The position numbers and the translations under genes are program-made. The notes under the pieces are model-generated. The model had not been told where the DNA came from, searched no databases, and saw nothing but the letters and a program-made list of their open reading frames with translations. Of a DNA stretch of 64,000 nucleotides, positions 9,067 to 19,151 are shown piece after piece. Position 1 is the stretch's first letter. Each line of letters opens with the position of its first letter. This DNA comes from Chitinophaga deserti (GTDB lineage Bacteria; Bacteroidota; Bacteroidia; Chitinophagales; Chitinophagaceae): the NCBI RefSeq assembly GCF_003149455.1, contig NZ_QFFK01000008.1:1-64000 (forward strand), in the 5' to 3' direction.

Positions 9067-10077
9067 ATGACGAATCCTGTCAACAGCCGCTTAATACATC
9101 GCTACCTCGATTATCAATGCACGCCTGAAGAGCAGGCCATTGTAGAAGCATACTTATTGCTGCCTGAAGGCCGCGATCTGCTGGATGCAGTGCTCGATGA
9201 ACGCCTGCAGGCGGATATGGAAGAAAACTCCCGTGCAGAGGTGCCTTCCGGAAAAAAGGACCGCTGGTTTCGCCAGATTCGTGAAAGGATGGGTGTTGAT
9301 GAAGAAGGCACTGCGAAACTAAGACCTATGCGCAGATGGATGAAAGCAGCGATATGGGCTGCCGTAATCGGTGGTGCGGGATGGCTTGGTTCTCAATTAT
9401 TGAAAACCAGTGGTAGTTCATCTCAGGTTGTCATGGCATCGAAGCAAACTGCAAACGGAAGCCGTGCTGTGGTACGGTTAACTGATGGTTCCGTTATCCA
9501 CCTTGGAGCGGGCAGCAGACTGCGTTACCCTGAAGAATTTACAGGAGCCTCACGCGAAGTATTCCTCGAGGGGGAAGCATTCTTTGAAATCACTGAGAAC
9601 AGGGAACAGCCCTTTATGGTGTATACGGGAGAAGTACGGACTACCGTATTGGGTACCTCGTTTAAAGTAAGCGCCTTCAATGGCCTGACCGCATCGGTAG
9701 CAGTGGCTACAGGTAAAGTAAGGGTGGATCATGTGAAAGACGGAAGGCAGCAGGAGCTGGCGGTATTAACCCCCGGGGAAGAACTGAACTGGGAACAGGT
9801 TTCAGGTAAACGGGCCGTGGCTGCAGTAAAAGCCGCTGATGTGGAAGCCTGGAAAGGCGGCAGGCTCGTGTTTCATAATAAACCGATATCTGATATTGCA
9901 ACGGAACTGGAACGCTGGTATGGTGTAAAGATCAGTTTCAGAAAGCCCGGTATTGCACATCAGAAGATAACCGTAACCCTTTCAGGGGCCGCTCCGCTGG
10001 AGCAAACACTGCAGCTGCTGGCCGCCGGTGGAGGGTTTAGATATACCGTAAAGCCCGGACAGGTCGATATTCAATAA
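9067..10077 (+). CDS. FecR family anti-sigma factor
   Basis: 336 residues with the Bacteroidota FecR layout: a short cytoplasmic helical domain (NSRLIHRYLDYQCTPEEQ), one membrane segment near residues 92-112 (AAIWAAVIGGAGWLGSQLL), a periplasmic FecR domain (about 125-225; TDGSVIHLGAGSRLRYPEEF, VFLEGEAFFEI, TTVLGTSFKVSAF) and a C-terminal DUF4974 domain (about 265-335; VFHNKPISDIATELERWYGV). It should hold the upstream sigma factor inactive and receive the signal from the STN domain of the downstream receptor. Confidence 0.92.
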   Translation: MTNPVNSRLIHRYLDYQCTPEEQAIVEAYLLLPEGRDLLDAVLDERLQADMEENSRAEVPSGKKDRWFRQIRERMGVDEEGTAKLRPMRRWMKAAIWAAVIGGAGWLGSQLLKTSGSSSQVVMASKQTANGSRAVVRLTDGSVIHLGAGSRLRYPEEFTGASREVFLEGEAFFEITENREQPFMVYTGEVRTTVLGTSFKVSAFNGLTASVAVATGKVRVDHVKDGRQQELAVLTPGEELNWEQVSGKRAVAAVKAADVEAWKGGRLVFHNKPISDIATELERWYGVKISFRKPGIAHQKITVTLSGAAPLEQTLQLLAAGGGFRYTVKPGQVDIQ

Positions 10078-10284
10078 CAATTAAAAACGCTGCATGAAGT
10101 AGAACGCTACACAAAAGAAAATGCTCCCGCCCGCGTTTGCACCGCATGCAGGAGCACCTGTAGATAATTTCAATCACCAGTTGAGTTTTGGAAGACATAA
10201 CGGTGACGAAATTAAATGGGCATTCTCATGCCCGGTAGTTAACAGATTGCCCCTTTCAGGGCTTAACCAGTAACATTCAAAAGT

Positions 10285-13200
10285 ATGAAAAAAGGATTAA
10301 AGAATGATCCTTTGGGAAAAGTCATGCATGCTGTGACAGACGGATACGCATATGAATGTAACGCATCCGGAAGCTCAGCAGCGATGCTCCCATCCGGACG
10401 ATTACTTCAAATACATTTCCTGATGAAATGCTCGTTTATCTTTTTAGTGCTTCAGCTTACATTCGTGACCCTTCTTTTAGGGGGGCATGTTAAAAGCCAG
10501 GACCTTTCCACGAAGCTGGATCTGCACCTGAACAAAGCGGGTGTGCGAGAAAGTCTCCTGCATATCGAGAAAGAAAGCGGTGTACGTTTTCTGCTGCCCG
10601 AAGAACTGCTGGAACATGCCGGCAAACCGGTAACGCTGTATGAAAAGAACATCACGGTAAAAGATGCGCTGACCCATATATTCTCCGGCACCGATCTCAC
10701 TTACCGTTTACTCAATGGTTATGTGGTGATCGTGCGTAAACCGGTTCCTGTTCCCATTACCGGCCGTGTGCTCGATGGTAAAACCAAAGATCCCATGCCC
10801 GGTGTTTCCATCCGCGTGAAAGGAACCTCCGCAGGCGCTACTACGGATGCATCCGGTAATTTCTCACTCATGGTACCGGAAGAAGGTGCAACGCTGGTGT
10901 TCAGTTTGATGGGATATGAGCCGAAGGAAGTGAAGGTGAGTAAATCTACCGGTAGCATTACCGTAATGCTCACTGTATCCAGCCGGCAGCTGGGTGAAGT
11001 AACCGTTAATGCCCGCCGTAAAACCAATACTGAGATCACTGTTTTGCAGGAGCGCAAGAATGCCGCCATCGTACAGGATGCTATCTCTGCACAGCAAATC
11101 GAGCGGACAGCCTCCATCACCACCACACAAGCCCTGCAAAGGGTGAGCGGTGTAACGGTGACAGACGATAAGTATGTGGCCATCCGCGGCCTGGGCGACC
11201 GCTCCGTGATAGGTCAGCTCAATGGTGTACGCCTGGCATCTTCCGACCCTGACCGCAGCACCATCCCCCTCGATCTGGTACCTGCCAGTCTGCTCGATAA
11301 TATCACCATCTATAAAACTGTTACGCCCGATAAACCTGCAGATGCTGCCGCAGGTATCGTGGAACTGAAAACTAAATCCGTACCTGATAAAGCAACGCTG
11401 GAGATCATCGCGCAAACCGGTTTCAATTCCAATATTGGGCCGGGAGGGAAGATGAACAGTTTTTATAAAAGCGAACTGGGCTTCTTCGGTACGAATGTGA
11501 ACCAGAAGAACCTTACCGGCGAGTTTCTTGATCTTTCCAGGCAATATCCCGGCGGACTTGGCCAGATTCAGCAGCTGATGGCCAACAGTAACAATGATCC
11601 GGCCATGCTGAAAGAAGCGAATCGCATCAACCGCATCATGCATTCCTTTGATCCGGTGATGACCACCCGTTATAAACTGGCCCCCCTCAATCAGCTGTAT
11701 TCCGCTACCTATGGCAACAGCTTTAAAGTGTTTAAGAACAAACAGCTGGGTGTGGTGGCTGGTGCCAATTACTACCGCCGTACTACTGATGTGTATGGTG
11801 GCGAGCTTACCCAATACAGCATTTATCAGGGTGTGATCACGGGGAATCCGCAGGTGTATAGTCCGCGTAACATCCCTAACTATATTACGCCTAACAGTCT
11901 TTTTATGGGTAAATACCAGACCTATAAAGAGAATACCGGCACCGAAACGCTGAACTACGGAGCATTGGCGGGCCTTACATTCCGTTTCAATCCCCGCCAT
12001 GAGATCAGTATGCAATACCTCGGCAGCTGGGGCAGTGAAGCGCAGGCCGTAAACATGTACGGGCAGTATCAGTATACAGGTTTGCCAGGTGATGTAAACA
12101 GCACTATTTATTCCCTGAAGCAAACCCGCCGCAGCCTGAATACTTTTAACCTGCAGGGTGAACATAAGTTCCTGGCTTCGGCATATTCGCCAAGGCTGAG
12201 CTATAACATGGCTTCGTCATCTTCCAGCCAGAACGATCCTGATTTCCGGTTTGTGACATTGACAGACTACAGGCCCCGGGATGGCGCATTCTACTGGCGG
12301 CCTGCGGTAGCTGCCGGCAGCGGACAGGGCAGTTATGTGTATACAGATCATCTGTATGCGCTGAATTCCGGCTATGTAAACGGTTATGGTACTTATGGCA
12401 TCATTCAGGCGGAACCTAATGGCCGCCGCTGGCGTAACCTCGAAGAAACGAACTGGAACTATAAAGCCGATCTTACCCTGCCTTTCCCGCTTTTCGGGCA
12501 GAAGCAGGAATTCAAGACCGGGTTCAACTACCTGAACCGCGACCGTACTTTCCGGGAAAATATGTTCTTCCTCCCGGGTTCCAACTTCGCACCCAACGGC
12601 GCAGTTACATTGTACGATGTGGCCGGGAACCTCGACAGGCTTGTTAGTCCGGAAGTAATCGGTATCCGTCCGGTAACGGGTGGTTCCGGAGAAGGCGCGA
12701 ATGCCGTGGGCGGATACCTATATAACAGCCAGAAATCACCTAATAACTACAAAGGCTTTTTCGAGACGAATGCATTTTACGGTATGCTCGACCTGCGGGT
12801 ACTGAGTAACCTCCGCCTGGCGGGTGGCGTGCGTTTTGAAAGAACGAATATACAGTCGTCCGTAGATACTTCTGATGTATACCTCGATCCCTCACTGACG
12901 AAGAAGAACAGCGACGGGCAATCCATTCCCGTTGTACTTATTGACCCCAATTCGGTTTACAGGACTTCTTATAAGCCATACTATGCTTTGAATATGACTT
13001 ACACGTGGAAGGAGAATATGAACTTCAGGATGGCGTATAATACAACTCTTGCAAGGCCGGAACTGCGTGAGCTTACCAACGTATTCGAGTTCGATGCATT
13101 TCAGATGGGCTTGGTAGTCGGCAACCCGAAACTGGTGAACCAGCATACCGAAAACCTCGACTTCCGCTGGGAATGGTTTCCTAATGCCGGAGAAGTGATC

Positions 13201-13860
13201 TCCGTTTCCCTTTTCGGAAAACGGATCAATAACCAGCTGGTGAAGGTGTTCAGCCTGAAAACCGAGGGACTGGCCGCGAAGTATCCTGAGTATCCCACCA
13301 TTCAGTTCCAGAACGATCCAAATACCGGAACGGTATGGGGAGTAGAGCTGGAGCTGGTGAAAGATCTGGGTAAACTTACCCCAGCATTCAAAAACTTTTT
13401 TATCGGCACCAACCTGCTGCTGGCGCAAAGCAATATCAAAAAGACACAGGCACGCTATAATGCCAACAAATCGCTTGACAGGCATACGCCGGAAAACAGC
13501 CCGCTTTTTGAACAGGCGCCTTACAGTCTCAATGGATGGCTGAACTATAAGAGCAGCAAAACAGGAACCGATCTCACGGCCACATTTAACATGGTGGGAG
13601 AGCGGCTGGTGCAGATCAACCTCACAGGTGAGCCGGATCTGTATACGCGTCCTGTTCCCGTGCTGGATCTTGTGTTTTCCCAGCAGCTGGGCAAGCGCCT
13701 TTTGTTCAAAGGGTACACGAAAAACATCCTGAACCCTGCCGTTCAGACGGTATATGCTAACCCCGGAACCGGAGGATTGTGGTATGGCAACCGGTACATA
13801 AACCGCAGCTTTAAACGCGGATCGGAAATTATGCTTGGGTTTACCTACAAGCTGTTATAA
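10285..13860 (+). CDS. TonB-dependent receptor with STN signalling domain
   Basis: 1191 residues as read. Order: an unusually long leader before the hydrophobic signal segment (SFIFLVLQLTFVTLLLGG, residues 50-67), an STN domain (about 75-150), a carboxypeptidase-regulatory-like domain (about 155-240; ITGRVLDG, MPGVSIRVKG, DASGNFSL), a plug (about 260-370; ALQRVSGVTV, VAIRGLGDRS, AAGIVELKTK) and a 22-strand barrel ending in aromatic GFTYKLL. The STN domain is the part that talks to FecR, so this receptor probably senses its own substrate. It lacks the VVVGYG signature of SusC proteins. Such long leaders are common in Chitinophaga receptors, but ATG 10423, directly before the signal peptide, is an alternative start. 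No SusD partner follows; the next seven genes are lipoproteins and a second receptor. Confidence 0.88.
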   Translation: MKKGLKNDPLGKVMHAVTDGYAYECNASGSSAAMLPSGRLLQIHFLMKCSFIFLVLQLTFVTLLLGGHVKSQDLSTKLDLHLNKAGVRESLLHIEKESGVRFLLPEELLEHAGKPVTLYEKNITVKDALTHIFSGTDLTYRLLNGYVVIVRKPVPVPITGRVLDGKTKDPMPGVSIRVKGTSAGATTDASGNFSLMVPEEGATLVFSLMGYEPKEVKVSKSTGSITVMLTVSSRQLGEVTVNARRKTNTEITVLQERKNAAIVQDAISAQQIERTASITTTQALQRVSGVTVTDDKYVAIRGLGDRSVIGQLNGVRLASSDPDRSTIPLDLVPASLLDNITIYKTVTPDKPADAAAGIVELKTKSVPDKATLEIIAQTGFNSNIGPGGKMNSFYKSELGFFGTNVNQKNLTGEFLDLSRQYPGGLGQIQQLMANSNNDPAMLKEANRINRIMHSFDPVMTTRYKLAPLNQLYSATYGNSFKVFKNKQLGVVAGANYYRRTTDVYGGELTQYSIYQGVITGNPQVYSPRNIPNYITPNSLFMGKYQTYKENTGTETLNYGALAGLTFRFNPRHEISMQYLGSWGSEAQAVNMYGQYQYTGLPGDVNSTIYSLKQTRRSLNTFNLQGEHKFLASAYSPRLSYNMASSSSSQNDPDFRFVTLTDYRPRDGAFYWRPAVAAGSGQGSYVYTDHLYALNSGYVNGYGTYGIIQAEPNGRRWRNLEETNWNYKADLTLPFPLFGQKQEFKTGFNYLNRDRTFRENMFFLPGSNFAPNGAVTLYDVAGNLDRLVSPEVIGIRPVTGGSGEGANAVGGYLYNSQKSPNNYKGFFETNAFYGMLDLRVLSNLRLAGGVRFERTNIQSSVDTSDVYLDPSLTKKNSDGQSIPVVLIDPNSVYRTSYKPYYALNMTYTWKENMNFRMAYNTTLARPELRELTNVFEFDAFQMGLVVGNPKLVNQHTENLDFRWEWFPNAGEVISVSLFGKRINNQLVKVFSLKTEGLAAKYPEYPTIQFQNDPNTGTVWGVELELVKDLGKLTPAFKNFFIGTNLLLAQSNIKKTQARYNANKSLDRHTPENSPLFEQAPYSLNGWLNYKSSKTGTDLTATFNMVGERLVQINLTGEPDLYTRPVPVLDLVFSQQLGKRLLFKGYTKNILNPAVQTVYANPGTGGLWYGNRYINRSFKRGSEIMLGFTYKLL

Positions 13861-13886
13861 AACATTCATCGAAAAAAAGAGATTGC

Positions 13887-15605
13887 ATGAAATACGGAAT
13901 TTATGCGGTGTGCTGCGGAATGGTATTGAGTTTCTTTTCCTGTAAGAAAGAGAAGGAGAATTACCGGTACGATAACCGGCCGGTACAGGATGTGCAGGGT
14001 AACTCACTCCTGCGGCTGATCAACCTCACCGGGCACAGCCAGGTGATTGCGGAAGGGGATACGCTTACCAACTACACGATATTCCGGCCCGGCGCACCCG
14101 GTGTAATACCCATGTACCCCTCCACGAAGTTCTTCCCCGACAAAGGGCAGCTGGGGCAGATGTGGAGTATTCCCCGCCAGATATTGAAAAATGGCAGAGC
14201 CAGCCTCATGACTGAAGCCATTATGTGGCAAAGCAGCTGGCGCGATACCATTGCGCTGGATGTGCGGGAAGATGGTACCGGTGCCAAAGACTATCTGCTG
14301 CTGCAGAGCGGGAACGTGACGATGGGTAACCTGCCCCGGTTAATGGAGATCCCCCGCAGCGTAACGGCCCCTTCTAAGGCAGGATATATCAAAATCAGGC
14401 TGGTGAATATGGCGCAGATACTTCGTTCGCAGAGCGATCCGGTAGACCAGCTATCCGTTCCGCTTACGCTGGCCTATGCTGATGGCACTCCCGTAAGCAT
14501 AGCCACTACTAATGTGGCAGTGGGTAAGGCATCTGATTATATAGAATTGCCATATGGTACCTACCAGTTTAAAGTGCTGACGCCTGACGGGATTCAGGTA
14601 TCTGCCAGCGGAGGCAGCACACTGGAAAATACGGATATCATAGACCCCGAAACTTCCACCCTTGTGAAAGGAGCTCCGGGCCGGCCACATACTGTATCCA
14701 CACACCTCACCTACGCACCCGTGCGCACATATCAGCCAGGAGGGATTTATACTATCATGACTGGTGTGAGCAGTTTTACATTTCCCTACTATAACGGAGT
14801 GTCCGGAGAAACTTACAGCGGGTATCAGAATGCTTTCCGGGTATTGGCAGATGTTGCTGAGCCGGCTAACGTGAATTATGCCCGTATTCAGGCTGTAAAT
14901 GCCCTTTCCGGTGAAAGTACTGTGGCGGTGAAGATTGATAACGATCCTGCTGTACAGGTGCCTTATGGTAAGCAAAGCGATTATTCGATCCGCATCCGCG
15001 GTGCAGCTCATATCACGGCTGTGGACAATAAAGGTGCGGTAATAGCGGAAATGGATGCCCAGCTGCAGCCGAATATGAACTATACTGCCTGGATTTACCG
15101 CAGGGCAGATGGTAAGGCTGGTATCACGCTGGTAAGCAATAACCTCAGCGGTGGCTGGTATACGGGCGGTAATGGAGCCGATGGCAGTATGGACCGCTAC
15201 GAACAGAAATACCCTTTCCATGTGAGGTTCCTCAACTTCTGTAAGGATCTTCCTTATGTGACTTTCACCGGAAAGAACGGGCAGCCTCTCAATAATGAAT
15301 CGTCCACCAATCTGCAGCCGGGTATTGCACCTGTTTCCCTTCCCTATGTTCGTTTTAGCCAGTCGTTTGAAGCCTGGAACATCATGGCGTACCGCTCTCG
15401 GCCATCCGTGCTGCCCGGCAGCTGGATCACTGAGATACCTGTGGTGAAAAGCACAGATTTTATCGCCCGGAAGGAATTATATGTGAGAGGCCCGCTGCCT
15501 GTACATGAGCCGGGCATATTTACCGTGGCGCTCATTGGTCAGTTGAACAATGCAGTGCCTGAAGGAGAAAAAGCCAGAATGATCATCGTTAAACATACGA
15601 AGTAA
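13887..15605 (+). CDS. DUF4397-like surface lipoprotein
   Basis: 572 residues. The signal peptide ends in a lipobox (SFFSC), followed by charged KKEKE, typical of Bacteroidota lipoproteins that are moved to the outer membrane or surface. At least two copies of a DUF4397-like fold are suggested: about 165-290 (IKIRLVNMAQ, VAVGKASDYIELPYGTYQF) and about 330-420 (NYARIQAVNALSG, VQVPYGKQSDYSI). It begins 27 bases after the receptor stop and overlaps the next gene by one base, so it is made with the receptor. Position suggests a substrate-binding partner of the receptor in place of SusD; that is inference. Confidence 0.7.
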   Translation: MKYGIYAVCCGMVLSFFSCKKEKENYRYDNRPVQDVQGNSLLRLINLTGHSQVIAEGDTLTNYTIFRPGAPGVIPMYPSTKFFPDKGQLGQMWSIPRQILKNGRASLMTEAIMWQSSWRDTIALDVREDGTGAKDYLLLQSGNVTMGNLPRLMEIPRSVTAPSKAGYIKIRLVNMAQILRSQSDPVDQLSVPLTLAYADGTPVSIATTNVAVGKASDYIELPYGTYQFKVLTPDGIQVSASGGSTLENTDIIDPETSTLVKGAPGRPHTVSTHLTYAPVRTYQPGGIYTIMTGVSSFTFPYYNGVSGETYSGYQNAFRVLADVAEPANVNYARIQAVNALSGESTVAVKIDNDPAVQVPYGKQSDYSIRIRGAAHITAVDNKGAVIAEMDAQLQPNMNYTAWIYRRADGKAGITLVSNNLSGGWYTGGNGADGSMDRYEQKYPFHVRFLNFCKDLPYVTFTGKNGQPLNNESSTNLQPGIAPVSLPYVRFSQSFEAWNIMAYRSRPSVLPGSWITEIPVVKSTDFIARKELYVRGPLPVHEPGIFTVALIGQLNNAVPEGEKARMIIVKHTK

Positions 15606-16786
15606 TGAAAATGAAGCTGACAACATTATGCCTGTGGAGCATCCTGCTGGCCGGCCTCTCGGCCTGCAGCAAGGTGGAATACACACAGCTGGAGAACCCG
15701 TCTTATCTGCGTGTGTTCAATAACCTGAACCTCAAAATAGGACTGGAGAATAAGGATGAAGAAAGACCATTTCTCACCATGCTGATCGATCCCGTGCTCG
15801 ATAATAACGGGGTGCCGGTAAGCGCCGCCGTAAAAGGCGATTTTCTGGATCAGCGTGCACCTTACGCGCCGCCATACCCTTCACATGTAGGTTCCGGTAA
15901 TAGCGTGAATAACCCCGAATATCCGGGCCGCGAAAACGTACTGGTTGGCCCTGTGCTGAATGGCTTCGATCTCAGCAGCTGGGCGCAGGTGCCCTCGGGC
16001 CACCACCGTGTTATGTTCATGTACCGGCCTGCCAACGCCATTCCCTTCTTCGAACTGGAACCGCAGCTGCGCAAAAAGATTGCGGTGGATACCGTTGTGG
16101 AACTCGGTGCGCGGGAAGTTTATACTATGCATGTATTGCAGAAAGACTTTGCTACCCGTAAAACCGGAGTGGTGATACGCACGGAGATATTCCATAAACT
16201 GCCGCTTTCGGATTCGCTGGTATATATGAACTTCTACAACTACAGCTCAGATGGTTTCTGGCAGGCCGATAATTCGCTGAAGCAGGATCAGTTCGAGTCT
16301 GGTATGCTGCGATATGGTATTCGTGATCATATGAACATCTGGCTGTCGCTCTGCAAGCCAGGCGGCTTTACCACATTGCCCGGCTACAAGTTCATCCAGT
16401 TAGGATCTGTGACAAGGGATGCCGGATCGGGAAAAGTAGCGCCGTATTACAGTTTTCCGCTGTATGCTGATCCCACTTCTAACCATATCAGCACGGATAT
16501 CTGGCAACGCTTCTCCATTCTGGCACCTTCCATCGATCCGGAACGGAATCCCTATGGGGATGTTGCGGCTGATACAGACGGACAGTATGCCATTATTTCC
16601 TGTATAGGGAACGGCAGCAGAACCAACTTTGAGCAGCAGGCGCTGCACCTGCCGGGAATGATCGTTAACATCCATTCCGGACAGTATAATCCCCGGTCGT
16701 TCTCAACAGTGAACACGATCGAAATAGTGAACGGTAATGCTTATCTCACCACCATTCAGCGCAAATATCCGCCTCCGGTGTATTGA
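15605..16786 (+). CDS. Lipoprotein of unknown function
   Basis: 393 residues. The lipobox is GLSAC, residues 17-21. The body is beta-rich with an early YLRVFNNLNLK segment and no catalytic motif I recognise. Its ATG overlaps the previous gene's stop (TAATG), which implies translational coupling with the DUF4397-like lipoprotein. It may be a further member of the same surface complex; a distant relationship to DUF4397 is possible but I cannot confirm it. Confidence 0.65.
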   Translation: MKMKLTTLCLWSILLAGLSACSKVEYTQLENPSYLRVFNNLNLKIGLENKDEERPFLTMLIDPVLDNNGVPVSAAVKGDFLDQRAPYAPPYPSHVGSGNSVNNPEYPGRENVLVGPVLNGFDLSSWAQVPSGHHRVMFMYRPANAIPFFELEPQLRKKIAVDTVVELGAREVYTMHVLQKDFATRKTGVVIRTEIFHKLPLSDSLVYMNFYNYSSDGFWQADNSLKQDQFESGMLRYGIRDHMNIWLSLCKPGGFTTLPGYKFIQLGSVTRDAGSGKVAPYYSFPLYADPTSNHISTDIWQRFSILAPSIDPERNPYGDVAADTDGQYAIISCIGNGSRTNFEQQALHLPGMIVNIHSGQYNPRSFSTVNTIEIVNGNAYLTTIQRKYPPPVY

Positions 16787-16805
16787 TCTTTCTAAATAAA
16801 CTGAT

Positions 16806-17879
16806 ATGTTACCTAACATAAAAACTTATTGCCTGCTGCTGATAGCCGCCTTGTTTTCTGCCTGCAGCCACGACGAGCTGGAGCAGGTCAATACTGTACA
16901 AAATTACAGGCCGGCGGCAGATTTCATTAAAAATAACTACGATCTCACCCTCACATATGCGGCGTTGCAAAGGGCAGGGCTTACCGAAACCCTCAACGGC
17001 AAGGGCCCTTTCACTGTGCTGGCTCCCGGCAATACCGCATGGAACAGGATGGGCATTATGAAGCCGGAAGATTTTGGGCACATGAATGCCGACAGTCTTC
17101 GCAATATGCTCAACTTTCACATTCTCGGACGCCGCCTTGTAGTGAGCGATATCCCCGTGAATGGTGTGGACATACGGTATGCATCCCTGTATGAAGGTCG
17201 TGAACTCTATACCACGCTGGCAAGTCACTATATAAATTCTCCCGACTTTCCGCAGAACCAGCTGTTTTTTAATGGCGCTTTCTGCTCTAAGAAAGAAGTA
17301 GTGTTGTCTAACGGCACACTCTATCTGCTCGATAAAGTCATCAAATACAAACCGGGTACCGTTCAGGACTGGCTGCTGTCGAAGGATGAATACAGCATTT
17401 TCGTAGCCGGACTGAAGAAATTCGGCTTATGGGAACAGTTCTCAGGCCCCGGGCCTTTCACTGTTTTTGCGCCTGATAACCATGCTATGGCTGCTGCCGG
17501 CATGGATATGAATACCCTCAATACTATGACGGCTGATAATTACATCGGAGCCCGTTTGTTCGGCGTGTATGTATTTGCCAAACGCCATTATTTCATTACG
17601 GACTTTTGCGCTTTCAATATCATTTACGGAACGGGCGGCTTCACCCAAAACATCGATGGAGATACTTTCATCCGGAGTGTAATGGGGGATAAGAACCTGT
17701 ATCTGGGAACAGACGCCACGTACACGCTGTCGGTGACAGATCCTGCTAATCCTTGGGCAGGACCTATCCGTTCTGCAACCGGTAATGTGGAAAGCAGGAG
17801 CGATTACCAGGCTGATAACGGGCTGGTGCATCACCTGCCGGGTTATTTGATCACACCTGAAGAAGCCAGGAAAAAATGA
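16806..17879 (+). CDS. Fasciclin (FAS1) domain lipoprotein 1
   Basis: 357 residues. The lipobox is LFSAC near residue 20. Two FAS1 domains: about 35-185 (H1 motif GPFTVLAPGNTAW, then LRNMLNFHILG, ending NGTLYLLDKVI) and about 190-350 (GPGPFTVFAPDNHAM, then a long divergent centre, ending NGLVHHLPGYLI). FAS1 domains are adhesion or binding modules of surface proteins. It is the first of three consecutive FAS1 lipoproteins between two TonB receptors. The stop overlaps the next start (ATGA). Confidence 0.87.
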   Translation: MLPNIKTYCLLLIAALFSACSHDELEQVNTVQNYRPAADFIKNNYDLTLTYAALQRAGLTETLNGKGPFTVLAPGNTAWNRMGIMKPEDFGHMNADSLRNMLNFHILGRRLVVSDIPVNGVDIRYASLYEGRELYTTLASHYINSPDFPQNQLFFNGAFCSKKEVVLSNGTLYLLDKVIKYKPGTVQDWLLSKDEYSIFVAGLKKFGLWEQFSGPGPFTVFAPDNHAMAAAGMDMNTLNTMTADNYIGARLFGVYVFAKRHYFITDFCAFNIIYGTGGFTQNIDGDTFIRSVMGDKNLYLGTDATYTLSVTDPANPWAGPIRSATGNVESRSDYQADNGLVHHLPGYLITPEEARKK

Positions 17880-19129
17880 GGAATATGAGCACAACTAAAA
17901 CTACATACAGAACCTGCAGGTGGCTGGCAGCAGGCTTGCTGCTGCTGGCCGCAGCCTGCAGGAAAGAGGAATTCCAGCAGCCTCCGCATGGCTCGCCGGT
18001 ACCGGTTGCCGATACTGCACATCATAATGTACGCGGCCTGCTGGCATTATCGTCACACAAACTATTTGAAGCTGCATGGAAGCGCAGTCATATGGATCAG
18101 GTACTGTCTGCCCAGGCTGCCTCTGTGCGCTTTACCATCCTGGCTCCGGATGATGCAGCCATGGCAGCTGCCGGGTTTAATGCTGCAGGTATTGCGGCAG
18201 CAACGCCCGAACAGCTGGATACCCTGTTACAATTCCATGTTATTACGGAGCAGCTGGATACGTTAGCATTGCGCCTGCAGCTTCGGAGCCTGCACAAGAA
18301 AACTCTGCTGACACATCCCGTATTGATGGAACATCTGAATCCGGTAGGGTCTGCAGTAACTAATCCGTATCCATATACCTATAAACACTATGTTGGTACA
18401 GATGCAGCAGGGATCCTGATTGTGGATGGTAAGCATACCGGTCACAGCAGGCCCATGTTCGCCAAAAATGGCGTGATATGGCCGCTGAATCGTGTGCTGG
18501 AAATGCCACGGATGAGTGTGATGGAGTACCTGGAGAGTGATCCGCGCTTCAGTATGTTCGTGGCTATTACCCATTGGTGTGATAATGTATGGTCAGAGAT
18601 TAGCATGGATTACTTCCAGCGGAAGATCTTCAAAAACCTGAAGCCCGACCTGACTAATGTTGTTGTTCAGGATGCATTTTTTGCCCCTACCAACGATGCA
18701 TTTAAAGCAGCAGGTATCGAATCTGTAGATGATCTGATTGCGCTTAATATGCGTTCGATGCCATATATAGATTGGGATTGGTTTGAGGTGCGCAATGGCT
18801 TTGTGACCGATTCGTTGTTGTCGTATCATGCTCTAGGGCGGATTTATGAGCCATTAGGGACGTGGGGGGCCGGTGCTCCGGTACCTGCCGTCTTTTATTC
18901 CAATGATCTGAATCCCGGTCTTTCCTCGTTCACACTCAACGTAAGCGATGGGTCCGTGAAGCCTTTTTACCTGCCGCTGGTTTTCGGCACTGCAGGAGGG
19001 CGGGTTACCGTGGCTCCGCTGGCAGGTGGACAAACAGCCACTGTAACAGAAGCAGATATCAATACATTCCAGGGGCCCGTGCATGTGGTGGACCGCATCA
19101 TGGTACCGGCCAACCTGCGCCTTAAATGA
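17876..19129 (+). CDS. Fasciclin (FAS1) domain lipoprotein 2
   Basis: 417 residues. The start overlaps the previous stop by four bases (ATGA); an in-frame ATG at 17885 is an alternative. The signal peptide ends in LLAAAC (lipobox) followed by RKEE. FAS1 domain one spans about 45-215 (VRFTILAPDDAAMAAAGF, LLQFHVIT, ending VIWPLNRVLEMP). The second (about 220-410; DAFFAPTNDAFKAAGI, LLSYHALG, ending VHVVDRIMVP) is more divergent, with an aromatic insert around residues 295-305. Confidence 0.84.
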   Translation: MRNMSTTKTTYRTCRWLAAGLLLLAAACRKEEFQQPPHGSPVPVADTAHHNVRGLLALSSHKLFEAAWKRSHMDQVLSAQAASVRFTILAPDDAAMAAAGFNAAGIAAATPEQLDTLLQFHVITEQLDTLALRLQLRSLHKKTLLTHPVLMEHLNPVGSAVTNPYPYTYKHYVGTDAAGILIVDGKHTGHSRPMFAKNGVIWPLNRVLEMPRMSVMEYLESDPRFSMFVAITHWCDNVWSEISMDYFQRKIFKNLKPDLTNVVVQDAFFAPTNDAFKAAGIESVDDLIALNMRSMPYIDWDWFEVRNGFVTDSLLSYHALGRIYEPLGTWGAGAPVPAVFYSNDLNPGLSSFTLNVSDGSVKPFYLPLVFGTAGGRVTVAPLAGGQTATVTEADINTFQGPVHVVDRIMVPANLRLK

Positions 19130-19151
19130 TTCACCCAACAAGTAATTACCG

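Noticed and set aside
10864..12165. A minus-strand frame of about 430 codons inside the STN receptor gene
   Set aside because: Antisense to a complete TonB-dependent receptor and without recognisable domain, signal peptide or neighbours.
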